64,000 nt of DNA from Syntrophotalea acetylenica (GTDB lineage Bacteria > Desulfobacterota > Desulfuromonadia > Desulfuromonadales > Syntrophotaleaceae): positions 3,128,353 to 3,192,352 of the forward strand of contig NZ_CP015455.1 in NCBI RefSeq assembly GCF_001888165.1, given 5' to 3'. The notes beneath the pieces were generated by a model. The model made no database searches, was not told the origin of the DNA, and was given only the letters and a program-made list of their open reading frames with translations. Position 1 is the first letter of the stretch. Every line of letters starts with the position of its first letter. The position numbers were made by a program, and so were the translations under genes. Shown here in pieces: positions 17,930 to 26,402 of this stretch.

Positions 17930-18748
17930 TCAGCATTCAATCTCGACAAATTCCATATCGTAGAGATCGATGGACAGGCAGCGGCGGCGGGCAAGAGTCC
18001 CCCGATTCAGCAAGATCTTGCAGGCTTCGGCTACCTCAAGGCTGGCAACAACGGCGGGCGTAAAGGAGGGGTTTCCAAGTTGCTTTTCCAGCCCCCCTTC
18101 CTGCGAATTATGGGAAAAGAATTTCTGCAAGGTCCGCTCGCCGGGAAACTGGGTCATCAGATATCCGTACCAGCCCGCTATCGCACCGTGCACCAGGGGA
18201 ATGCCCAGGTCCTGGCAGACCTCCGCCAACTCCAGACGCACCGCAATGCTATCGAGCGCATCGACCGCAACCTGGCTGCCTTCCAGTATCTGCTTGCCAT
18301 TGTCCCGGCTAAAAGCCAGACCCACGGGAAGAAGCTCCACGGCGGGGTTGACCCTGTCGACCCGACGCGCCGCAGCCGCGACCTTTTTGATTCCCAGAAA
18401 ATCCGGAGTGGCCAACAGCTGGCGATTCATGTTGTGTTCTTCGAAAACATCGGGATCCACCGCAACGATGGTGCCGACCCCAAGGCGCGCAAGCTCTTCG
18501 ATAATGTAGCCGCCAAGCCCTCCGCAACCGATAACCGTTACCTTGCTTCTATAAAACTTCAGCTGATCGTCAAGGCAAAACATATTGCGGTTACGCTGAT
18601 AGCGAGCTGGCAACAAGCCGTTTTCAAGAGCGACGCCCTCGACCTCGCGGACACTTATTTTAAACCGATTGGCGGCTGACAGCTGATCTGCCCAAAGCAG
18701 CAGGTCGTCCTTGGCTCTTTCTTTCAGCCAGCTCAGCAGTTCTGCCAT
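17930..18748 (-). CDS. ThiF/MoeB-family adenylyltransferase
   Basis: A 272-residue E1-like enzyme. The nucleotide-binding motif VTVIGCGGLGGYIIEELARLGVG (about residues 82-104, shown in part) is followed by VDPDVFEEHNMNRQLL, whose Asp and Arg bind ATP/Mg, and DALDSIAVRLEL. Such enzymes adenylate the C-terminal glycine of a MoaD or ThiS partner. The partner is encoded one base upstream (18750-18974, ending in GGG), so the pair should charge each other. The CxxC zinc pairs of E. coli MoeB are absent. A ribosome site GGAGGGTG precedes the ATG. Being next to aor, it most likely serves tungstopterin synthesis, which is an inference. Confidence 0.87.
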   Translation of the reverse strand: MAELLSWLKERAKDDLLLWADQLSAANRFKISVREVEGVALENGLLPARYQRNRNMFCLDDQLKFYRSKVTVIGCGGLGGYIIEELARLGVGTIVAVDPDVFEEHNMNRQLLATPDFLGIKKVAAAARRVDRVNPAVELLPVGLAFSRDNGKQILEGSQVAVDALDSIAVRLELAEVCQDLGIPLVHGAIAGWYGYLMTQFPGERTLQKFFSHNSQEGGLEKQLGNPSFTPAVVASLEVAEACKILLNRGTLARRRCLSIDLYDMEFVEIEC

Positions 18749-18749
18749 G

Positions 18750-18974
18750 TCACCCTCCGCCAACTTTGGGAAACAGGGAAACGGTTTCCCCGTCCTGCAA
18801 AACCTGCTCCGGCAAAACATGCCGTCCGTTGATCAGTGCTACGCCCAATTCAGGGAGTTCGATCGCCAGTTCGGCGAGCACATCCGCTACAGTGCAACCT
18901 TCAGGGACGTCCCGTTCGGCAACCTTGAAACGGTTTACTCGAAAACCCGCAAACAGCTTTACCGTTACCTTCAT
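18750..18974 (-). CDS. MoaD/ThiS-family sulfur carrier
   Basis: A 74-residue beta-grasp protein (MKVTVKLFAGFRVNRF, VADVLAELAIELPEL, LINGRHVLPEQVL, LFPKVGGG) ending in the diglycine tail that is thiocarboxylated in molybdopterin synthase small subunits. GGGGGA lies upstream of the ATG at 18974. It is paired with the ThiF-like enzyme and downstream of aor, the usual setting for tungsten-enzyme-linked MoaD copies. Confidence 0.88.
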   Translation of the reverse strand: MKVTVKLFAGFRVNRFKVAERDVPEGCTVADVLAELAIELPELGVALINGRHVLPEQVLQDGETVSLFPKVGGG

Positions 18975-19163
18975 TGTAATTTTCCCCCTGTCTCCCGGAA
19001 CAAATGGTGGCACGCCATCCATCCCGATCATGGCCTCCGCGCCAAACCTACGCGAAGAATCTACCTTTCCATCAAGGATTATGCAAGCAAAACCGTCGTC
19101 TTAGGCTGTTCGCCGTGACCCGCCCGAAAACTCTGTTCATGGCTTTTGAAAGTCTTGTAACCT

Positions 19164-19194
19164 GAAAAAAGGGCACCCTCGGGATGCCCTTTTG
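19164..19194 (-). terminator. bidirectional intrinsic terminator after aor
   Basis: AAAAAAGGGCAcc-ctcggg-atGCCCTTTT forms a stem with A/T tracts on both sides, so it can end transcription on either strand. It lies about 20 bases after the aor stop and separates aor from moaD/thiF. Confidence 0.75.
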
Positions 19195-19212
19195 GTCAGA
19201 AATCCGGGATTA

Positions 19213-20943
19213 TCAGAAATCCCAGAATGCGTCGAGCTCCTCATCGGAAAAATCCCAAACAGCGTTGTGCGGAGGAATCGCTTCATAGGAAAAAAATTCC
19301 GGCAGGCGGTCATCGGCGGGACCAAACCCGGCGGCAATGTTGAAGTCGTGTTCCAGCTTGAGAATGTTTTTTCCCAACTCGGTGACGTCATCGGCCGTCA
19401 GGCTCAGATCATAGGCGGCATTGATGAGATCGATGAGCGCGGTAAAAGACTCGGGGATATCCAGAGCCGGGAAAGCAATAAACACGCACATGCCGGTACT
19501 GTCCACGGCAGCGGTTGCAATCTGCAGGTTGCGGGACAGATCGACCTGTCCGTCCTTCTTCAGCGGATCGACATAGCCGCCAACCTTGAGGATGTTGGTG
19601 GCGATGGTATAGCCTGCGGTATGATCGGCCCCCATGGTGGAGGTGGCATAGGTTACGCCGATACCTTTGACGGCTCGCGGATCGTAGGCCGGAATACCCT
19701 GATTTTTTACCACGGGTACCCGCACCAGACCATAGACCTTGCCCACCGATGCGGTCCCGTTGCCAAGAATCCGCCCCAAGGGTGTCCCCTTGCCTATCTC
19801 TTCCCGCAACACACGCTGGCACTCCTTGCCATCCCCCCAGGCAATGATGCCCGCCTCCATGGCAGCGGACAGCAGCACGGCTCCTTCGATGGAATCAATG
19901 CCGATATCGTCCATAAGATGATCGCAGATCGCGATATCGTCAAGATCCTCGATCATGGCATTGGCGCCAAGTCCCCAGATCGTTTCATATTCAAACCCGG
20001 AGGTGATGTACCCTCCCGCCTTGTCCACATAAACCTGAGAGCATTGAATAATGCAGCCTGCATGACAACCATGCTTATGCTTGCCACCCCGGGCAACAAT
20101 GGTGTCGTGCATGGTTTCACCGCAGATCTTTTCGTGGTGAGCGCATTGTCCGTAGCGAAAATTTTTGGTGGGCAAGCCACCGGCTTCGTTGAGAATATTG
20201 ATGAGGATATTGGTGCCGTAAGTGGGCAACCCCTCGCCACTGACCGGATGATCGAGCAGTGACTTGGCGAAAATCTTGGCCGCCTCGCGGAACTTGTCGG
20301 GATTCGCGATGGGCACCTTGCCGGCCCCGGCATCATCGATCGTAATGCATTTGATCCTTTTGGCCCCCATCACCGCGCCCAGCCCCCCGCGGCCATGGCT
20401 GCGGATTTTCTGATCGGGATCCTTCACGGAAATATTGGCGGCACACATACGCAACTCCCCGGGCACACCGATGGACATCACCCCTATCTTGGGGCCGTAA
20501 GTATCGATCATCTTATCGATAACGGCAAAATTCTGCTTGCCCGTCAGTTCGGCGGCGGATTCAATGGAGACGCCCTGCTGCGTCACATGCAGGCGATACC
20601 ATGTGTCCCCGGCTGGCAAGCCTTCGACAATAAGGGCCTTGATCCCGAGGCGAGCCAACTGCTGTGCCGCTGTTCCACCGGCATTACTTTCCTTGATGGT
20701 ACCGGTAAGGGGGCTTTTGGCGCCCGCCGAAAGCCGGCCGGACTGGGCTGCCGGAGTCCCGGACAACAGCCCCGGCGCAAACACCAGTTTATTGTTGGGC
20801 CCGAGAGGATGACACCCGGGAGGGACTTCCTCGGCAACGATGGTCGAGGTCAGGCCACGGCCTCCAAGACCCGCCCATCGTGTCGGGACCGGCTCAACAC
20901 TGACCGTCAACTGCGACATGTCGACACGAATAACCTTGTTCAT
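19213..20943 (-). CDS. aor: aldehyde:ferredoxin oxidoreductase (tungsten enzyme)
   Basis: A 576-residue AOR-family oxidoreductase that converts an aldehyde and water to the acid with reduction of ferredoxin. It uses a W-bis-pyranopterin and one [4Fe-4S] cluster. The N-terminal AOR domain shows WAGLGGRGLTS, GLLSGTPAAQSGRLS and KSPLTGTIKESNAGG. The cluster cysteines are the CX3CX3C set in GCHAGCIIQCSQVY near residues 295-305, plus the fourth in STGMCVFIAFP. GGAAGGA precedes the ATG. It is flanked by two near-identical alcohol dehydrogenases and cofactor genes. I infer that it oxidises the aldehydes they make. The exact aldehyde is unknown. Confidence 0.93.
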   Translation of the reverse strand: MNKVIRVDMSQLTVSVEPVPTRWAGLGGRGLTSTIVAEEVPPGCHPLGPNNKLVFAPGLLSGTPAAQSGRLSAGAKSPLTGTIKESNAGGTAAQQLARLGIKALIVEGLPAGDTWYRLHVTQQGVSIESAAELTGKQNFAVIDKMIDTYGPKIGVMSIGVPGELRMCAANISVKDPDQKIRSHGRGGLGAVMGAKRIKCITIDDAGAGKVPIANPDKFREAAKIFAKSLLDHPVSGEGLPTYGTNILINILNEAGGLPTKNFRYGQCAHHEKICGETMHDTIVARGGKHKHGCHAGCIIQCSQVYVDKAGGYITSGFEYETIWGLGANAMIEDLDDIAICDHLMDDIGIDSIEGAVLLSAAMEAGIIAWGDGKECQRVLREEIGKGTPLGRILGNGTASVGKVYGLVRVPVVKNQGIPAYDPRAVKGIGVTYATSTMGADHTAGYTIATNILKVGGYVDPLKKDGQVDLSRNLQIATAAVDSTGMCVFIAFPALDIPESFTALIDLINAAYDLSLTADDVTELGKNILKLEHDFNIAAGFGPADDRLPEFFSYEAIPPHNAVWDFSDEELDAFWDF

Positions 20944-21182
20944 TTCGGCTTCCTTCCATTTGTGGGTTTGATTCGCGGGAACGCAAGGTGTCTCTCCGAC
21001 ACACGCCCCCCCTCATGCCAGACACTGGCAACCACATTTCAAATGGCGAAAACTGACACGCCGAAGGATTTCTCCGTGGAACATATACTGTGATTATATC
21101 CCGCAGGATGTTTCAACGCAAAAAAGGAGCAACAGAAAACTTTTCCATTGCTCCGCAATATTGAACACAAAAAATTTTGAGA

Positions 21183-21208
21183 TCGCGCCCGCGAAAACGC
21201 GGGCGCGA
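21183..21208 (-). terminator. intrinsic terminator after alcohol dehydrogenase copy 2
   Basis: An 11-bp perfect stem TCGCGCCCGCG / CGCGGGCGCGA has an AAAA loop on the plus strand. On the minus strand it is followed by TCTCAAAATTTTTT. It lies 20 bases past the dehydrogenase stop. Confidence 0.8.
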
Positions 21209-21227
21209 TAGTGGTAAAACCGGATGA

Positions 21228-22400
21228 TTACATGGCAGCTTTGTAGATGCCGATGATTTGATCCAGGGTAGCTTTACGGGGGTTGGTAAGTCCGCAAGCG
21301 TCTTTCATGGCGTTTTCGGCCATGGTCTTGAGGTCTGCTTCTTTAACATTCAGTTCGGCCAAGCCGGACGGGATGCCGATGGAAGCGGACAGTTCGCGGA
21401 TGGCTTCGATACCGGCAGCGGCTGCTTCGGTAATGCTCAGGCCTTCGGTCGGCACGCCCATGAAACGGGCGATGTCAGCGTAGCGATCCGGGCAGGCGAT
21501 CAGGTTGAAGTCGCAGACGGCCGGCAGCAGGATGGCGTTGCAGACGCCGTGGGGCAGATTGTAGAAGCCGCCCAGCTGGTGAGCCATGGCATGTACGTGA
21601 CCCAGAGAAGCGTTGTTGAAGGCCATGCCGGCCATGTATTGTGCATAGCACATGGCGTCGCGAGCAGCGATGTTGGAGCCGAGTGCAACGGCGGGACGCA
21701 GCCACTGGGCGATCAGACGGATGGCTTTTTCAGCAACGGCGTCGGTGATCGGGGTGGCGATGGTGGAGACATAGGCTTCCACGGCGTGGGTCAGGGCGTC
21801 CATACCGGTAGCGGCGGTCAGTGCGGGGGGCTTGCCCAGCATCAGGATGGGATCGTCGATCGCCACGATCGGGGTTACACGCCAGTCAACGATAGCCATT
21901 TTGACATGGGTATCGGTATTGGTGATGATGCAGAAGCGGGTCATTTCAGAAGCGGTACCCGCGGTGGTGTTGATGGAGATCAGGGGAGTCAGAGGCACGG
22001 AGCTCTTGTTTACGCCCTCGTAATCGCGGATGTTGCCGCCGCCAGCGGCAACCAGGCCGACGCCTTTGGCGCAGTCATGGGAAGAACCGCCACCCAGAGA
22101 AACGAGGAAGTCACAACCGTTGTCCTTGAATGCCTTCAAGCCAGCGGCGACGTTTTGGTCGGTCGGGTTGGGTTCGGCACCAGGGAAAATAGCTACATCG
22201 ACGCCAGCTTCTTTCAGATAACCGGCGATTTTTTCGGACACGCCCATTTTATGGAGACCGGCGTCGGTGATGATCAACGCTTTTTTAGCGCCCAGCTCTT
22301 TCGCCTTGGGGCCGACTTCCTTGGCACAACCAGGGCCCATCAGGGTAACGCTAGGAATGAAGAAGCCGAAAGTAGTTTCTGCGAGATTTACAACGGGCAT
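21228..22400 (-). CDS. iron-containing alcohol dehydrogenase, copy 2 (intact)
   Basis: A 390-residue group III (iron-dependent) alcohol dehydrogenase. The NAD site [11 protein letters not shown] is at about residues 97-107, [14 protein letters not shown] near 140-155, and the iron ligands lie in MDALTHAVEAYVS (Asp/His) and [11 protein letters not shown]...LPHGVCNA (two His). It acts in the cytoplasm. The ATG follows GAGGAGGATTCATC-type sequence with a good ribosome site. It is nearly identical to the frameshifted copy at 15880-17051, most likely a local duplication around aor. A consensus sigma-54 promoter lies about 250 bases upstream, so expression should need an enhancer-binding activator. 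Confidence 0.95.
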   Translation of the reverse strand: MPVVNLAETTFGFFIPSVTLMGPGCAKEVGPKAKELGAKKALIITDAGLHKMGVSEKIAGYLKEAGVDVAIFPGAEPNPTDQNVAAGLKAFKDNGCDFLVSLGGGSSHDCAKGVGLVAAGGGNIRDYEGVNKSSVPLTPLISINTTAGTASEMTRFCIITNTDTHVKMAIVDWRVTPIVAIDDPILMLGKPPALTAATGMDALTHAVEAYVSTIATPITDAVAEKAIRLIAQWLRPAVALGSNIAARDAMCYAQYMAGMAFNNASLGHVHAMAHQLGGFYNLPHGVCNAILLPAVCDFNLIACPDRYADIARFMGVPTEGLSITEAAAAGIEAIRELSASIGIPSGLAELNVKEADLKTMAENAMKDACGLTNPRKATLDQIIGIYKAAM

Positions 22401-22650
22401 GATGAATCCTCCTCATAAGATGAGTTTTTGTGAAAGCACCAAGCTCTCACACACTAAGTGGAACATCCGCTTGAAAATCTTACTACGTAATGCCGACACA
22501 AATTCAAAGACAGCTCAAATCACAATACCGCGTCTCTGGTGAGTCACCTCCTTCCGCACGATGTAGCGATTCCTCGACTCAAATAAAGCATATGTTTACT
22601 TTTTGTCAAAACACCGTTTTTGAATTTCCGGGTCGCGGCTTATTGACAAT

Positions 22651-22666
22651 AGCAATTAGGGTGCCA
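22651..22666 (-). promoter_or_regulatory. sigma-54 (-24/-12) promoter of alcohol dehydrogenase copy 2
   Basis: On the minus strand TGGCAC-CCTAA-TTGCT matches the RpoN consensus at every conserved position, with exact -24/-12 spacing. It points at the dehydrogenase start at 22400 and leaves a leader of about 240 bases. A sigma-54 activator is encoded at 28093-29637. Confidence 0.82.
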
Positions 22667-22931
22667 GCAACTCTTTTGATGTTTCATTCAAAAACAAAAC
22701 GGTGGAACTTTTCATCGCCTCGCCACTGGGTGAACTGGGCAACCCCTGTCGCCTTGGGCAAAACTCTCTTCAAAGAAAACAAAACACGGTTCGCTTTTTA
22801 CCGAAACCAGCCTGAAACCAAACCGGAATACGGTGAAGCCAGCGTGAATCGCCCATGTTCCATAAGTTATCCATTGTATCAATCGCGTTGCGTTCCGTAT
22901 CGTTTTGGAACACCTGGGAGAAATCGAACCG

Positions 22932-22967
22932 CATCGCCGCCCCCATCGCCGCCCCCATCGCCGCCCC
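22932..22967. repeat. three tandem copies of a 12-bp unit
   Basis: CATCGCCGCCCC is repeated three times without a mismatch. It is a short slippage-prone array in non-coding DNA upstream of the sigma-54 promoter. Confidence 0.85.
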
Positions 22968-23234
22968 TCCGCCAACCCGGGCAAACTGTTGCCGCTTTTG
23001 TTTGTGGTTGAAAAATTCCCGACATTATTCTAACTTGGGAGGCCGTTCAGGGGCCTGGTGAAGGACGGCCTGCTTTTCGCGGACGGACATGACTGTTATC
23101 GCAGCGCTGTCCGCCCCGGGAAAAGTGTCGAACTCGAACACTGTTATTCAGGCTGCATTACCGACGGGGCCGATGGCGCCCGGGCAAGGTTTTGCGCGAA
23201 GAAAATCCCTGCGCCTCGCACGGGAGATCTGTGG

Positions 23235-23285
23235 CGTTTCGGTGACAGGCGAAACCTGTCCCACCGCGCCCTGCTGACCGAAACG
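23235..23285. other. compound hairpin upstream of moeA, possible structured RNA
   Basis: An outer 9-bp perfect stem (CGTTTCGGT 23235-23243 with ACCGAAACG 23277-23285) directly stacks on an inner 6-bp perfect hairpin (GACAGG-cgaaa-CCTGTC, 23244-23260). A 16-base single strand (23261-23276) remains on one side. Such nested perfect stems suggest a folded leader. A molybdenum-cofactor riboswitch is a reasonable guess before moeA, but I cannot match its consensus by eye. Confidence 0.35.
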
Positions 23286-23599
23286 ATTGTCCACCGAATC
23301 TTCTGTTTTCAAAGAACTCCAGCTTCCGGGCTCTTTCAAGCACGACGATTGCCAGTTTAGCAGAGTTTTCTTGAACCGCATCGCCGTGGGCGCTTTTTTC
23401 GCAAAGACGTCGTTTTATTCGTCATATTCTTGTTTGTACATAATACATCCCGCCCATGCCTGCCGTCTTCGATGACGACAAACCATGGGCGGCAATTTGT
23501 GCGGGTGGGTGCCCGGTGCCGTCCTCGCGGGAAATTCCAGTTCACGCAGCCATGCCGGACGGACGACAAAATATCACTCGCGAAGGAGACCAATTCATC

Positions 23600-24817
23600 A
23601 TGCCGAGCTTTTATGAAGCCAGGAAACTTATTCTTGACAGCGTTCCCCTCCTTGGCCGGGAGAGGGTCTTGATCACCGATGCTGTCGGCCGCGTTCTGTC
23701 CGAAGACCTCACCGCGACCTGGGATATGCCGCGATGGACCAATTCGGCCATGGACGGTTATGCCGTGCGCAGTCAGGACTGCCAGCAAGCCGGCCGCCTT
23801 CAGGTCATCGACTTTGTCGCCGCAGGAGGCGCTTCGGAAAAAATCGTCACAGCCGGCACCGCCATCAAAATCATGACCGGCGCGCCGTTGCCCCAGGGAG
23901 CCGATGCTATCATTCCCGTCGAGGAAACCACCCTGGATGGGGCGGATATCCTGGTTCATGAAAAGGTGAAACCCGGCGCCCACGTCCGACCCCGTGGCGA
24001 AGATGTCAAGATGGGAGAATGTATCGTTCCGCGCGGAACACTGCTGCGCCCTGCTGAAATCGGCATGCTGGCTTCCTACGGAAAAGCCTTCGTATCCGTG
24101 TATCGCAAACCCCGCGTCGCTGTTTTGTCCACGGGGGACGAACTGGTGGAAATTGGCGATACGCTCGCCGAGGACCGGATCATCAACAGCAATTCCCTGG
24201 CGCTGGCAGCAGCCCTCAAGGAAATCGGCGCCGAACCGATGATGCTCGGCATCGCGGCGGACAACCGTGTCAGCCACATGGAAAAAATCAGCGAAGGGCT
24301 CAAGGCCGACGCGCTGATCACGTCCGCGGGGGTCTCGACAGGCGACCGGGACTTCGTGCGCGCCATACTGGACGAACTTGGGGCGAAAACCCTGTTCTGC
24401 AAAGTCGACATAAAGCCCGGAAGGCCGACCACCTTTGCCTTGAAAAATGACAAGCCGGTATTTTCCCTGCCTGGCAACCCGGTGTCGACCATGATCACCT
24501 TTGAAGAGCTGGTCAAGCCGGCGCTGCTGAAAATGATGGGGCATGCGCGGGTCATCAAGCAGGAATTTGAAGCGGTTCTGGAAACCGGTCTGAGCAAAAA
24601 ACGGCTTGGCGTGCTCAACTTTCAGCGGGTGAAAATTACCGTTCGCGATGGCAGATACTTTGCCAGCTGCGCCGGCGACCAGAATACCGGGATACTCAAA
24701 ACCATGGTGCGTGCCGATGCTCTGGCCCTGCTGCCGGAGCACAAGGATTCCTTTAATGTAGGCGATGTCGTCAAGGTCCACATGCTGAGTCCCCATATCG
24801 CCATGGAAGCGTTCTGA
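23600..24817 (+). CDS. moeA: molybdopterin molybdenumtransferase MoeA
   Basis: A 405-residue protein that inserts molybdate or tungstate into adenylated molybdopterin. Features are NSAMDGYAVRSQD near residue 55, KIMTGAPLPQGADAIIPVE, the MoCF-domain motifs VAVLSTGDEL and SAGVSTGDRD, KPGRPTTFA and SLPGNPVSTM. The domain IV tail (about residues 335-405) is present. The ATG at 23600 has GAAGGAGA upstream and gives a normal length; the 48 extra codons upstream do not resemble MoeA. It supports pterin-enzyme maturation with MoaD/ThiF and probably serves Aor. Confidence 0.95.
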   Translation: MPSFYEARKLILDSVPLLGRERVLITDAVGRVLSEDLTATWDMPRWTNSAMDGYAVRSQDCQQAGRLQVIDFVAAGGASEKIVTAGTAIKIMTGAPLPQGADAIIPVEETTLDGADILVHEKVKPGAHVRPRGEDVKMGECIVPRGTLLRPAEIGMLASYGKAFVSVYRKPRVAVLSTGDELVEIGDTLAEDRIINSNSLALAAALKEIGAEPMMLGIAADNRVSHMEKISEGLKADALITSAGVSTGDRDFVRAILDELGAKTLFCKVDIKPGRPTTFALKNDKPVFSLPGNPVSTMITFEELVKPALLKMMGHARVIKQEFEAVLETGLSKKRLGVLNFQRVKITVRDGRYFASCAGDQNTGILKTMVRADALALLPEHKDSFNVGDVVKVHMLSPHIAMEAF

Positions 24818-24956
24818 CGTCCCTAAACGCGGGCGTGTTTTTCATATCGCCTTTCCGGCGGCCTCCGCCTGACGACGCGACCCGCCCGGAGGATGGAACG
24901 AACGGTTTTTACTTTGATATTGCATGCTTTGGCTTCCGGCTTTGAAAAAGTTTGTT

Positions 24957-25052
24957 TTGACTCCAACTGCCGAATCACTATACTGTAAACGTCATACGGC
25001 CGTTTCGGTTGACGTTTGCGATGCAATGCCCCGTTTCTGTTTGCATCGGGGC
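24957..25052 (+). promoter_or_regulatory. sigma-70 promoter and folded leader of alcohol dehydrogenase 3
   Basis: TTGACT (24957-24962) and TATACT (24979-24984) are 16 bases apart. The leader starts with the inverted repeat AAACGTCA/TGACGTTT (24987-24994 and 25010-25017). Two overlapping stems follow: GATGCAA/TTGCATC (25020-25026, 25041-25047) and GCCCCG/CGGGGC (25028-25033, 25047-25052), the latter followed by GGTTTTG. The two cannot form together fully, so this may be an attenuator with alternative folds. Confidence 0.5.
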
Positions 25053-25144
25053 GGTTTTGAGCCCCCTTGTGATAAACCCGGCACCACCGAAACATTCCAC
25101 CGTCGGCTGGACCAGTGATGAACCCGCACCCTGAGGGAGATGCC

Positions 25145-26296
25145 GTGAGCATTCGGAAATTCGTCACGCCGGAAATCATTTTCGGGCAGGGGGCACTCAG
25201 CCAGATCGGAGATAGTGCCGCGCGCAGTGGTGCGTCCAAGGTCTTCGTCGTCACGGACCAGGGGCTTATCGAAGCCGGCTGGGTCGACAAGGCGCTGCAC
25301 TATCTGCGCACCGCCGGGCTGGAATACGAAATTTTTTCCTCCATCACATCCAATCCCAAGGACTTTGAAGTCGCCGAAGGGGTCACCCACTACCTGCGGT
25401 CCCGGTGCGATGCGCTGGTGGCCGTGGGAGGCGGCAGCCCGGCGGATACCGCCAAGGCTATCGCCATGCTGGCGACCAATGGCGGCGAGTTGCAGGATTA
25501 CGAAGGAGTGAACCGAATCCGCCATCCGCTGCCGCCCATGGTGATTGTGCCAAGCACCGCGGGTACCGGTTCGGAAGTCAGCCAGTTCGCCATCATCGTT
25601 GACCACCAGCGCCGATTGAAGATGTCGATCATTTCCAAGTCACTGATTCCCGACATTGCCATCATCGACCCGGATCTGCTCAACACCAAACCCCCCAGGC
25701 TCGCCGCGGCCACCGGCATCGATGCCCTGTCCCATGCTATTGAATCCTATGTTTCACTGGCCGCGACCCCGTTGACCGACATTCACGCCCTCAATGCCAT
25801 CCGCTTGATCTTCGGCAACCTCAAACGTTCGGTGTTCGACCGCCATGACGCCGAGGCAAACAACAACATGGCCATGGCCAGCCTCAATGCCGGCATAGCC
25901 TTTTCGAATGCAATCCTGGGCGCCGGGCATGCCATGACGCACCAGATCGACGGCCTTTTGGACACCCATCACGGCGAGACCAATGCCACTTTGCTGCCCC
26001 ATGTCATGCAGTTCAATCTTCCCGAATGCCGCCAGAAGTTTACGCAAATAGCCCGACAGATCGAGGCTTCCGCAACGGATCAGGATCGATGCGAGGATCT
26101 CTCGGAACAGGCCATCGAAGCGGTGCGCAGGCTGACAAGGGACATCGGCCTGCACAAAAGCCTGGCCGATGTCGGCCTGAAAAAGGAAAGCATCAAAACC
26201 CTGAGCCAGAACGCCCTTAACGATGCCTGTCTGGTGACCAATCCCCGCAACGCGACCGCCGAGGATATCGAACAGTTGTTTCTCAAGGCTTTTTAG
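25145..26296 (+). CDS. iron-containing alcohol dehydrogenase, third type
   Basis: A 383-residue iron alcohol dehydrogenase, clearly diverged from the two copies around aor. The NAD site is GGGSPADTAKAIA (about residues 92-104), TAGTGSEVSQF is near 137, and the iron ligands are in IDALSHAIESYVS and GAGHAMTHQIDG...DTHHGETNA. It likely interconverts an alcohol or diol and its carbonyl with NAD. I chose the GTG at 25145 because GAGGGAG lies just upstream; a GTG/ATG pair at 25115 is the alternative. It is followed by a sensor kinase and sigma-54 activator on the same strand, separated by a long hairpin, so it may be co-regulated with them or be their target. Confidence 0.93.
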   Translation: MSIRKFVTPEIIFGQGALSQIGDSAARSGASKVFVVTDQGLIEAGWVDKALHYLRTAGLEYEIFSSITSNPKDFEVAEGVTHYLRSRCDALVAVGGGSPADTAKAIAMLATNGGELQDYEGVNRIRHPLPPMVIVPSTAGTGSEVSQFAIIVDHQRRLKMSIISKSLIPDIAIIDPDLLNTKPPRLAAATGIDALSHAIESYVSLAATPLTDIHALNAIRLIFGNLKRSVFDRHDAEANNNMAMASLNAGIAFSNAILGAGHAMTHQIDGLLDTHHGETNATLLPHVMQFNLPECRQKFTQIARQIEASATDQDRCEDLSEQAIEAVRRLTRDIGLHKSLADVGLKKESIKTLSQNALNDACLVTNPRNATAEDIEQLFLKAF

Positions 26297-26308
26297 GACG
26301 CCGGTTAC

Positions 26309-26355
26309 CCGGCAGGCGGGAAGAACGTCCTTCGCACGTTCCCGTAACCTGCCGG
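26309..26355 (+). other. long hairpin between alcohol dehydrogenase 3 and the sensor kinase
   Basis: CCGGCAGG (26309-26316) pairs with CCTGCCGG (26348-26355), and the inner CGGG..GAACGT pairs with ACGTTCCCG. No T-run follows, so it may be a processing or partial termination site that lowers regulator expression relative to the dehydrogenase. Confidence 0.55.
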
Positions 26356-26402
26356 ATTTATGCACAACTTCATGCCAATCCACTTTTGCAACGGTCGGGA
26401 CC

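Larger units (their letters stand above)
22667..23599. other. gene-free stretch between the sigma-54 promoter and moeA
   Basis: I see no convincing gene in these 933 bases. They hold the 12-bp tandem repeat at 22932-22967, a stem AGGCCGT/ACGGCCT (23040-23046 and 23065-23071) followed by GCTTTT, and the compound hairpin at 23235-23285. Activator sites for the sigma-54 promoter would be expected just right of 22666, but none is obvious by eye. moeA's own promoter is not clear; TAATAC near 23442 is a possible -10 element. Confidence 0.4.

Noticed and set aside
23357..24796. 479-codon open frame on the minus strand
   Set aside because: Antisense to moeA, which has all its motifs, a ribosome site and normal length.
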